From Fidelibacterota bacterium (GTDB lineage Bacteria > Fidelibacterota > Marinisomatia > Marinisomatales > UBA8229), in contig DPYO01000248.1 in NCBI GenBank assembly GCA_003535775.1, forward strand, positions 1 to 9,201: a DNA stretch of 9,201 bases, in the 5' to 3' direction. Within the stretch, counting starts at the first letter, position 1, and every line of letters begins with the position of its first letter. This document shows, one piece after another, positions 1 to 5,476 of the stretch. The position numbers and the translations under genes are program-made. The notes below the pieces were generated by a model that made no database searches, had not been told where the DNA came from, and saw only the letters and a list, made by a program, of their open reading frames with translations.

Positions 1-135
1 ACGAAACTGTACATCTTTGTTTAATAAGGCAACTATCTTTCTTAAAGATAATTGTACCTCATGCGCGTTTCCGCTTTTTTGCGCTGATTTAAGCAGAATG
101 ACTGCCAGTTGTTTTGCCCGGGAATTAAGACTCAT
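1..135 (-). CDS. atpH: F1F0 ATP synthase delta subunit, N-terminal part (runs off the window)
   Basis: A minus-strand frame opens at ATG 135 and stays open for 45 codons to the window edge, so the gene is cut there. The peptide begins MSLNSRAKQLAVILLKSA and continues as a charged helical stretch ending KDVQFR. That fits the N-terminal helical domain of the delta/OSCP subunit, which ties F1 to the b-subunit stalk. Its start overlaps the end of atpF by 11 bp, and an AAAGGA lies just two bases before the ATG. Position supports the call at least as much as sequence: atpH follows atpF in the standard order B-E-F-H-A-G. Delta N-termini are poorly conserved, so without the neighbours I would be less sure. 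The rest of the protein, and any atpA/atpG after it, lies outside the window. Confidence 0.82.
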   Translation of the reverse strand, partial: MSLNSRAKQLAVILLKSAQKSGNAHEVQLSLRKIVALLNKDVQFR

Positions 136-628
136 ATTCCTTTATATTAGATAATGATTCGTCTATCAACGCTTTGTTGTCTTCCGGGGATATGTTCTTA
201 TTGATCAGTTTTTCAGCGATGCTCATAGATAAGTTCACCACTTCACTTTTTATTTCAGCTATGGCTTTTTCTTTCTCAATGTTAATCTGTTTTTCAGCTT
301 CACTGGCAATTTTCTTGGCTTGTTCTTTAGCAACATCCAGAGTTTCATCCTTCAGCTTCGCTGCTGCCGTTTTACCTTCTGACAAAATCGATTGAGCTTC
401 TGAACGGGCTTGATTAATAATCGCCTGACCTTCAGCGTTTAACCTTTCCAGTTTTTTCTTTGCTTTTTCAGCATCTTCCAGAGAAGACCGGATTAATTCT
501 TCTCTGTCTTTTAACATTTTCAGCAATGGTTTCCAGGCAAATTTTGCTAATACTGTCAGCAGCAATAAAAATGTTAGAATGGTCCAGACAAATAGTCCCG
601 GGTCTAGCTGGACTAAAGGGTTATTCAT
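125..628 (-). CDS. atpF: F1F0 ATP synthase subunit b
   Basis: This 167-residue protein has the standard b-subunit layout. One N-terminal membrane helix (about residues 11-31, after a short LVQLDPG lead) is followed by the characteristic KFAWKPLLKMLKDRE junction. A long, highly charged Ala/Glu/Lys-rich helix then runs nearly to the end. Subunit b dimers form the peripheral stalk that holds F1 still against the turning c-ring; the helix after residue 35 is the part expected to reach delta and F1. Length is typical (about 155-170). The ATG at 628 lies 19 bp after the atpE stop, with only a weak purine run (AAAGAAA) before it. The 3' end overlaps atpH by 11 bp, suggesting coupled translation. Only one b-type gene is visible, so there is no sign here of the b/b' pair found in phototrophs. 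Confidence 0.96.
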   Translation of the reverse strand: MNNPLVQLDPGLFVWTILTFLLLLTVLAKFAWKPLLKMLKDREELIRSSLEDAEKAKKKLERLNAEGQAIINQARSEAQSILSEGKTAAAKLKDETLDVAKEQAKKIASEAEKQINIEKEKAIAEIKSEVVNLSMSIAEKLINKNISPEDNKALIDESLSNIKEYES

Positions 629-647
629 TATATTTCTTTATAGATTG

Positions 648-872
648 TTATTTCATCAATACAATCAACAGGGCAAATACTTCACCCAAAATTGCCACAC
701 CTTCGAGTAAGAACAGGGGCAGATTAACGGCACCCGTGATCTTATCTGAAGCTTCTGGCTGCCGGGCAATACCTTCTGCAGCAGCAGCTGCCAAACGGCC
801 AATACCAAGCCCGGCACCAATTACGATGAGTCCTAGGCCAATTCCTACTCCAAATAAATGAAGATTTTCCAT
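648..872 (-). CDS. atpE: F1F0 ATP synthase subunit c (proteolipid)
   Basis: This 74-residue, two-helix proteolipid forms the rotating c-ring of F0. Helix 1 (about 8-31) is Gly/Ala rich, the polar loop carries the family's A-R-Q-P (36-39), and helix 2 (about 49-72) carries the ion-binding carboxylate. Counting 20 residues from the loop Arg, as in E. coli (Arg41 to Asp61), gives Glu57 in the local sequence LLEGVA. The positions that bind Na+ in Ilyobacter c (Gln32, Ser66, Thr67) are Ile24, Gly58 and Val59 here, so H+ coupling is the better inference. A second acidic residue, Glu64, lies two helical turns further on in the membrane and is unusual. The start is set by AGGAGA eight bases upstream, the best ribosome site among the atp genes here. 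Confidence 0.97.
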   Translation of the reverse strand: MENLHLFGVGIGLGLIVIGAGLGIGRLAAAAAEGIARQPEASDKITGAVNLPLFLLEGVAILGEVFALLIVLMK

Positions 873-880
873 CTTATGAT

Positions 881-886
881 TCTCCT
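881..886 (-). promoter_or_regulatory. Strong Shine-Dalgarno of atpE
   Basis: On the minus strand this reads AGGAGA, with eight bases before the atpE ATG at 872. It is the only near-consensus ribosome site among the ATP synthase genes in the window. The others have weak purine runs, a very close site (atpH) or start by overlap (the AtpI-like gene). Subunit c is needed in many copies per enzyme against one a subunit, so a stronger site here makes sense; that explanation is inference. Confidence 0.7.
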
Positions 887-895
887 TATTATTGA

Positions 896-1831
896 TTAAT
901 GATGTACATTTATTGCCATTCCAATAAATACAGAAGACAATAGTGTAAAAACATAAGCTTGTACCAAAACAACGATAATCTCTAAACCTGAAATAGCTGT
1001 AGCCATTGGAATTGAGAAAAGAGCTACGCTTATCCCAGTAACAGTGCTATCAAACATATCAGCGAAAATAGCCATGAAAGATAAAATTGCTAGAATTGCG
1101 ATATGTCCACCGGTCATATTTGCCGCTAATCGCATGGTTAATGCAAAAGGTTTCACAAACATTCCGATAATTTCTATTGGGATCAGGATGATATATACTG
1201 GCCAAGCCAGTCCGCGTGGTGCTAAATTTTTCCAATGATTAATAAATCCATGAGTGCGGGATCCTGCTACCATTATTGCAAAGAAGGTGATCGTTGAAAG
1301 GCCAGCAGTTACATTAAAATTGCCTGTGGCTGTTACGCCACCATGTAAAAGTAAATTAATAAAATTATGATCATTAGTTGCTGGAACTTGAAATAAAAAT
1401 CGATTTAGAACTCCGAGTAAATCAAAAACCGGGATCAGGCCAATCCCATTTGCAAAAAGGATGAAAAAGAAAAAGGTCAGAATTAGGGGTGCCCATGTAT
1501 CTACATGTTTTGAGCCGACATTTGGTTGAACTATCGAATCACGAATGAACTTTACAACTGCCTCTATTACATTCATCCACCCTTTTGGTTGAGGCTTATC
1601 TTGTTTTAAATATTTTCTAATAGGTATTATAACTGAACAAGCAACTAAAACAGCAACGATCCATAACATGAGCACATGCTTGGACACTGACAGATCAATG
1701 CCCCAAATATGTGGTAATTGTATGAATGGATGATCTAATGAACTGTTAGAAACATGGTGGATAATGTTGTTGCCAACTTGGTCTAATACACTTCCACCAG
1801 CGGTTTGGCTCTGCTCAGCAGTTGTACTCAT
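896..1831 (-). CDS. atpB: F1F0 ATP synthase subunit a
   Basis: This 311-residue, multi-helix membrane protein is the stator half of the F0 proton path. The essential arginine is Arg234 in TMRLAANMTGGH, matching Arg210 of E. coli RLFGNM. Nine residues on, His243 occupies the E. coli Glu219 position. Glu284 lies seven residues before Gln291 (QAYVFTLLSS) and occupies the E. coli His245 position. This swapped His/Glu pair is known from many bacteria and mitochondria. Other family marks are FANGIGLIP (126-134) and VKPFAL (226-231). The first 50 or so residues are a hydrophilic extension, and the protein is longer than the 271-residue E. coli form. The ATG at 1831 lies 19 bp after the AtpI-like stop; no clear ribosome site is seen. 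atpE follows 23 bp downstream. Confidence 0.97.
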   Translation of the reverse strand: MSTTAEQSQTAGGSVLDQVGNNIIHHVSNSSLDHPFIQLPHIWGIDLSVSKHVLMLWIVAVLVACSVIIPIRKYLKQDKPQPKGWMNVIEAVVKFIRDSIVQPNVGSKHVDTWAPLILTFFFFILFANGIGLIPVFDLLGVLNRFLFQVPATNDHNFINLLLHGGVTATGNFNVTAGLSTITFFAIMVAGSRTHGFINHWKNLAPRGLAWPVYIILIPIEIIGMFVKPFALTMRLAANMTGGHIAILAILSFMAIFADMFDSTVTGISVALFSIPMATAISGLEIIVVLVQAYVFTLLSSVFIGMAINVHH

Positions 1832-1850
1832 TTAATGATGTAATTTTTAC

Positions 1851-2201
1851 CTACTTAAAAATGGATTTAAAAAATAATGCCTCACTAATGTGAAGCGTTA
1901 TAAAATAGCAGACAAAACTAATTACAAAAGGCACTGAATTGAAAGTGTAAAAAGTAAAGATATATATAAAATATGTTCCATAAAATATTATTTTGACCAT
2001 AAAAGCTTTTGTCATGGCATTAGTCGTCCTTTCAGGTGTTTTTGTAAATATAGATGTAATATAGATAATTGTACATACACCAACTGCTAATGGTGCGATC
2101 ATCCCCAGAAACATTTCCCAACGGAAATCTGGGAAGAAAAACCCTGCAGCGAGTCCCCAAGATCCTAAGGAAAATAAGGACAGATAAATGATAAACTTCA
2201 T
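1851..2201 (-). CDS. AtpI-like four-helix membrane protein of the ATP synthase operon
   Basis: This is a 116-residue hydrophobic protein with about four predicted membrane segments (roughly residues 4-22, 30-50, 66-86 and 88-108) and a charged loop with TPERTTNAMTKA between segments 2 and 3. Its slot between atpZ and atpB, its size and its topology match the ATP synthase I-chain family (AtpI/UncI). That family is reported to help assemble the c-ring and, together with AtpZ, has been linked to Mg2+/Ca2+ transport in alkaliphilic Bacillus. The frame is open upstream to 2285, but that part would lie inside atpZ. ATG 2201 is chosen because its first bases form an ATGA overlap with the atpZ stop, a classic coupled start; there is no Shine-Dalgarno. 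Sequence identity to AtpI is not obvious by eye, so the name is left as 'like'. Confidence 0.72.
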   Translation of the reverse strand: MKFIIYLSLFSLGSWGLAAGFFFPDFRWEMFLGMIAPLAVGVCTIIYITSIFTKTPERTTNAMTKAFMVKIIFYGTYFIYIFTFYTFNSVPFVISFVCYFITLHISEALFFKSIFK

Positions 2202-2449
2202 TTCTTTGGGGAGCCAAAAACTACCTTTATTAATTCGTAAAATCCCACTGCAATTCCCAGGAAAAGTCCTGCCAAAAGTAACCACGGTCTGGTATTCAGG
2301 TATTTATCCAAGAGATATCCAAGACCTCCTAATAATAAAACTGCTCCTATCAGGGAATAGGAAGCTGCTGCTGCAGGACCACTTTCCCTAAGGATTTTTT
2401 GCATATAACGGAAAGAATTACTCCAAGAATTATTTTGGTCAGATTTCAT
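2198..2449 (-). CDS. atpZ: AtpZ/AtpI-family small membrane protein
   Basis: This 83-residue protein has a hydrophilic N-terminus of about 23 residues and two membrane helices (about 27-47 and 55-78) joined by the family signature GYLLDKYLNTRPWLLLAG. The Leu-Asp-Lys followed by a Thr-x-Pro-Trp turn and then the G-x-A-x-G-F-Y-E-L-I-K ending is typical of AtpZ (the 'putative F0F1-ATPase subunit, Ca2+/Mg2+ transporter' family). It is expected in the cytoplasmic membrane with the F0 sector. It stops four bases into the next gene (ATGA). ATG 2449 is the first ATG of the frame, but the frame is open a further 29 codons back to the bactofilin stop, and no good ribosome site precedes 2449. A slightly longer N-terminus from a non-ATG start therefore cannot be excluded. 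Confidence 0.9.
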   Translation of the reverse strand: MKSDQNNSWSNSFRYMQKILRESGPAAAASYSLIGAVLLLGGLGYLLDKYLNTRPWLLLAGLFLGIAVGFYELIKVVFGSPKK

Positions 2450-2536
2450 CGAATTATTATGGTTGCTTTCAGTAGAGTCGTTGGCAAGAGAGGGATAATA
2501 AAAATGCGATATTATTCCTAATCCTTTCTCCTGATC

Positions 2537-2896
2537 CTAATCTTCTATACTATCACTCACTGAACTAACCAATTCGCATTTTCCCTTAAACTGGGCCCCT
2601 TCCTCGATTAAAAGGTGTTTATAAGTCAAATCTCCAAGCAGAGTTGAGAGACCTCCAAGAACAGCTCTCTCTTTAACAATCACATTTCCTTCTACCTTTC
2701 CTCCAATATAAATATCACTAGCAATGATATCACCCAATACGCTTCCATTTTTTGCTACACGAATTGGTCCTTCTGTTGTAATGGTTCCAAAAATCTTTCC
2801 GTAAACAATCAACCCGCCGCTTAGTTTTATATTCCCATGAATAATTGCATCAGCACCAATCATGGAATGGATATTTTTAAAGTTAATTTTGTTCAT
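2537..2896 (-). CDS. Bactofilin (polymer-forming cytoskeletal protein)
   Basis: This 119-residue protein is built almost entirely of short Gly/Val/Ile-rich beta turns, for example IHGNIKLSGG, VYGKIFGTITTEG, VLGDIIASDIYIGGKVEGNV and VLGGLSTLLGDL. That is the repeat pattern of the bactofilin right-handed beta-helix (DUF583). Bactofilins polymerise without nucleotide into membrane-associated filaments that position cell-wall enzymes and other partners. Short termini flank the core, with an acidic tail (VSDSIED). The gene starts inside the M23 peptidase gene, overlapping it by 14 bp, so the two are probably translated together. Known bactofilin-M23 pairs in other bacteria shape the cell, and Myxococcus bactofilins anchor ParAB components; both fit this neighbourhood. 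ATG 2863 (residue 12) is a possible alternative start, giving MIGADAIIHG. No Shine-Dalgarno is evident for either. Confidence 0.93.
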   Translation of the reverse strand: MNKINFKNIHSMIGADAIIHGNIKLSGGLIVYGKIFGTITTEGPIRVAKNGSVLGDIIASDIYIGGKVEGNVIVKERAVLGGLSTLLGDLTYKHLLIEEGAQFKGKCELVSSVSDSIED

Positions 2897-3689
2897 GGTA
2901 CTGAGGACTTACGTCAGTCTTAGTGTAACCCGGGAAAAATTCCAGAGGATCCAAGACTTTTCCTTCTTTCCAAATCTCAAAATGCAGATGAGGTCCAGTC
3001 GTGATTCCTGTACTGCCAACCAGAGCAATAACATCCCCCCGTTTCACAAAATCCCTTTGTTTTTTTATATTATTTTGGTGATGGCCATAGTGGGTAAAAT
3101 AACCATCTCCGTGGTAGAGAATTACTACATTCCCCATGTCGTAGGTCCAGTCTGAAAATACAACAAATCCGGAAGCTGAAGCTAAAACTGGTTCCCCCTC
3201 CACTGCAGCTATGTCAATTCCATAATGATTTTGATCTAGGGAAAATGCTGACGTATTCATCCGTTGAGTGACAAAACCATCGACTGGTATCTGGGAGGGA
3301 ATATTCTCCATATAACTAATAGGAAGGTTTTCGCTATTATCCAGGTGGATATTTTGAGATATTTCTTCAGTATCTGTTGTTTTTTGAATCAAAGCAAGAT
3401 CAGTGCCTAGGGATTTACGGATTTGTCTATCCATATATTTCATTCGTTGAAGATCATCCATGAGATTCATTACAGTTACCCGCTCTGTCACTGTTTTATC
3501 ATATTTTTCTTGCATGGCTTGATAATCTTTTAGTTTTGGCACTGAATAAATTCCAAATCCAATCACTCCAATGATGATTAATACAACCAAGAGAACCAAA
3601 GACCAAAGCCAAACATATCGGACAGAAAACTGCCGATTCCGATTATCACTATCCGGGATGAGAATGACTGTAAATTTCGATGAACTCAT
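2883..3689 (-). CDS. Membrane-anchored M23 (LytM-type) peptidoglycan endopeptidase
   Basis: This 268-residue protein has a short basic cytoplasmic N-terminus, one membrane helix (about 26-49) and a helical, probably coiled-coil linker (about 52-105). A C-terminal M23 domain follows (about 135-255). The zinc and catalytic residues are present: His155 and Asp159 in HYGIDIA, His200 in YFTHYGHH, and His234/His236 in TGPHLHFEIW, followed by the usual DPLEFF ending. It should therefore be an active metallopeptidase cutting peptide cross-links in the periplasm, unlike degenerate LytM activators such as EnvC. Its ATG directly abuts the parB stop (TAG then ATG) and its end overlaps the bactofilin gene. 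That pairing suggests the bactofilin localises it. No lipobox or cleavable signal is seen, and the N-terminal helix looks like an uncleaved anchor. Confidence 0.93.
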   Translation of the reverse strand: MSSSKFTVILIPDSDNRNRQFSVRYVWLWSLVLLVVLIIIGVIGFGIYSVPKLKDYQAMQEKYDKTVTERVTVMNLMDDLQRMKYMDRQIRKSLGTDLALIQKTTDTEEISQNIHLDNSENLPISYMENIPSQIPVDGFVTQRMNTSAFSLDQNHYGIDIAAVEGEPVLASASGFVVFSDWTYDMGNVVILYHGDGYFTHYGHHQNNIKKQRDFVKRGDVIALVGSTGITTGPHLHFEIWKEGKVLDPLEFFPGYTKTDVSPQYHEQN

Positions 3690-4553
3690 CTATTCGAGGG
3701 AACGAATCATTTCAGTGATTCTTTCCAGGTCATCATCTGAAAAATAGCTGACCTCAATGGAACCACTTCCTTTTTTGTAAATTATTCGAACCTTGGTACC
3801 TAAAATTGATATCAACTCATCCTCAAGTCTTTTGATTTGAGGACTAACTTTTCTAATAATCTTTTTTTTCAACTCTAGTTTTTTTGAAGTTTTCTCTTTG
3901 GCCCAATCTTCTGCAGCGCGTACGCTCATTTTCCCCTTGATAATTTTCTTCCAAAGTCCAATCATTGAATTATGTGTTTTCATCATTAAAATTGCACGGC
4001 CATGTCCGGCAGACAGCCTCCCATTTCGAATGCTCTCTTTGATCTCTCTAGGGAGGGTTAAGAGCCGTAAGGAATTGGAAATGGTCGCTCGTTTCTTTCC
4101 TACCGATTTTGCAATTTTCTCCTGGGACAATTTGAATCTATTGTTTAAATAGATGTATGCTTCTGCTTCTTCAATTGGGTTAAGGTTTTCTCTTTGAATA
4201 TTTTCAATCAGTGCCATCTCGATCATCTCTGCATCATCAGCCACATCAATAATATAAACCGGGATTTTTTTCAGTCCGGCTTTTTTGGAGGCGCGCAACC
4301 TTCGTTCACCTGCGATGAGAATAAACTGATTACCTACTTTTTGTACTGTTATTGGAGTCAGGATCCCCTTTTCCTTAATTGATGCTGTGAGTTCTTCCAG
4401 CGAAGTTTCGTCAAATTTCTGCCTTGGTTGATGGGGATTAGGTTTGATGGAACGAATGGAGATTTTATCCACCCCATGGTGTTCCGGAATCTTTTCAGCG
4501 CTATATGGTTGAATCAGGGCTTCTAAACCTTTTCCCAGTCTCTTATTTGACAC
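3690..4553 (-). CDS. parB: Chromosome-partitioning protein ParB (CTPase, parS-binding)
   Basis: With the GTG start at 4553 the protein has 287 residues. It opens MSNKRLGKGLEALI, the standard ParB N-terminus that stimulates ParA. The CTP-binding part carries GERRLRASKKAG (82-93) and ENIQREN (117-123), followed by LNPIEEA. A helix-turn-helix lies at about 142-165 (LSQEKIAKSVGKKRATIS) for parS recognition. The C-terminal 45 residues (from about 243) form the dimerisation domain. ParB loads at parS, slides as a clamp and directs origin segregation with ParA. The frame also opens at TTG 4571, but GTG is preferred: it has GAGGAGA nine bases upstream and gives the family N-terminus. It overlaps parA by 11 bp. 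No full parS sequence was found by eye in the window. Confidence 0.96.
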   Translation of the reverse strand: MSNKRLGKGLEALIQPYSAEKIPEHHGVDKISIRSIKPNPHQPRQKFDETSLEELTASIKEKGILTPITVQKVGNQFILIAGERRLRASKKAGLKKIPVYIIDVADDAEMIEMALIENIQRENLNPIEEAEAYIYLNNRFKLSQEKIAKSVGKKRATISNSLRLLTLPREIKESIRNGRLSAGHGRAILMMKTHNSMIGLWKKIIKGKMSVRAAEDWAKEKTSKKLELKKKIIRKVSPQIKRLEDELISILGTKVRIIYKKGSGSIEVSYFSDDDLERITEMIRSLE

Positions 4554-5307
4554 GTTCCAGTATCTCCTCAATTAAATTCATATAATTTCGGGCTCCCGTT
4601 GAATTCGCATCATACAGAAGAGCAGGTTTCCCAAAACTGGGAGCTTCACCAAGACGGACGTTACGATGAATCACTGTCTCAAACAATTTGTCTTCAAAAT
4701 AACTTTTTACTTCCTCAGTTACTTCTTTAGAAAGGTTTAGCCGCCTATCGTACATTGTTAAAAGAACACCAGTAATAACCAAGTTTGGATTGATATGTTT
4801 CTGAATGAGTCGAATGGTATTTAGGAGTTGGCCGAGACCTTCCAGAGCATAATATTCGCACTGAATAGGAATGATGATTGAATCAGAAGCTGCCAGTGCA
4901 TTGATGGTAAGCAATCCCAGGGATGGTGGACAGTCGATGATAATATAATCATATTTGTTTTGCAGTTTTTTCAAAAATGACTGGAGCTGATATTCTCTTG
5001 CCATGATACTCACAAGTTCAACTTCTGCACCGACTAAATCATTGGTGGAAGAGATTAAATCAAGGTATTCAATTTCTGTATGTGTAATAGCTTTATTAAT
5101 TGAAGTTCCTCGAATTAATACATCATATATAGTCGCAGATATATCCTTGGTAAGATTAGCGATTCCCATAGTTGAATTACATTGGGGATCCAAGTCTATG
5201 AGAAGAGTCTTACATTCCGTAACTGCTAAACCAACAGCAATATTCACCGCGGACGTGGTTTTACCCACCCCTCCTTTTTGATTAACTAGGGAGAAAATAT
5301 GTGACAT
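4543..5307 (-). CDS. parA: Chromosome-partitioning ATPase ParA (Soj family)
   Basis: This 254-residue P-loop ATPase has the deviant Walker A KGGVGKTT (11-18), the A' motif LLIDLDPQ (35-42) and Walker B YIIIDCPPSLG (121-131, Asp125). The late motif VIHRNVRLGEAPSFGKP (212-228) is typical of chromosomal Soj/ParA rather than MinD. There is no N-terminal helix-turn-helix, so it is not a plasmid P1-type ParA. It forms ATP-dependent dimers on DNA and, with ParB, moves the origin region. ATG 5307 gives the canonical start MSHIFSLVNQKGG. A longer frame from TTG 5376 adds 23 residues with no resemblance to the family. There is no ribosome site directly before 5307. It is the first gene of the minus-strand block and is divergent from tdh. 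Confidence 0.97.
   Translation of the reverse strand: MSHIFSLVNQKGGVGKTTSAVNIAVGLAVTECKTLLIDLDPQCNSTMGIANLTKDISATIYDVLIRGTSINKAITHTEIEYLDLISSTNDLVGAEVELVSIMAREYQLQSFLKKLQNKYDYIIIDCPPSLGLLTINALAASDSIIIPIQCEYYALEGLGQLLNTIRLIQKHINPNLVITGVLLTMYDRRLNLSKEVTEEVKSYFEDKLFETVIHRNVRLGEAPSFGKPALLYDANSTGARNYMNLIEEILERVK
4563..4569 (-). promoter_or_regulatory. Shine-Dalgarno that sets the parB GTG start
   Basis: On the minus strand this reads GAGGAGA, nine bases before GTG 4553 and inside the last codons of parA. It would be part of the coding sequence if TTG 4571 were used, so it argues for the shorter parB. Confidence 0.65.
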
Positions 5308-5379
5308 AAAAATTGTTTGAAAAATGAATCGAAATTTACTGGAAAGACAGTTGTGAAAACAAGATGCATCCTCCAAATC

Positions 5380-5388
5380 ATTCTACCA
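5380..5388 (-). promoter_or_regulatory. Candidate extended -10 promoter for parA and downstream genes
   Basis: On the minus strand this reads TGGTAGAAT: an extended -10 (TGn) with a five-of-six match to TATAAT. No good -35 lies at the right distance, which extended -10 promoters tolerate. Transcription would start near 5373, giving a leader of about 65 bases before parA. It was found by eye only, and sigma preferences in this organism are unknown. Confidence 0.3.
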
Positions 5389-5409
5389 GAAGGAATCATA
5401 TTGATTTAT

Positions 5410-5438
5410 TTGTACACTAGTCAGGGCAGAAGTAAATT
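5410..5438 (+). promoter_or_regulatory. Candidate promoter for tdh-kbl
   Basis: TTGTAC (5410-5415) and TAAATT (5433-5438) are separated by 17 bp, upstream of tdh in the divergent intergenic region. The hexamers match the sigma-70 consensus at three of six and four of six bases, so this is weak. The position, about 40 bp before the start codon, is reasonable. Confidence 0.25.
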
Positions 5439-5476
5439 CTTTATAGAGGTTGTCCAAAAAATTAATTTCCATTTTA

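Noticed and set aside
460..861. 133-codon plus-strand frame opposite atpF and atpE
   Set aside because: It lies antisense to two clear genes and its peptide has no recognisable pattern; it is a by-product of the Ala/Gly-rich atpE coding.
2202..2285. Upstream extension of the AtpI-like gene to 2285
   Set aside because: It would be coded entirely inside atpZ; the ATGA overlap at 2198-2201 gives a better start and a protein that begins with a hydrophobic segment.
3042..3057. GTTTCAC half-site suggesting parS
   Set aside because: Only one half of the 16-bp parS palindrome is present, with no CACGTG centre, and it lies inside the M23 gene.
2862..3155. 97-codon plus-strand frame opposite the M23 and bactofilin genes
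   Set aside because: It is antisense to two intact overlapping genes and has no plausible product features.
5450..5476. Longer tdh from TTG 5450
   Set aside because: It adds nine residues absent from the family; ATG 5477 gives the conserved MKAL start, though the GAGG next to the TTG is noted.
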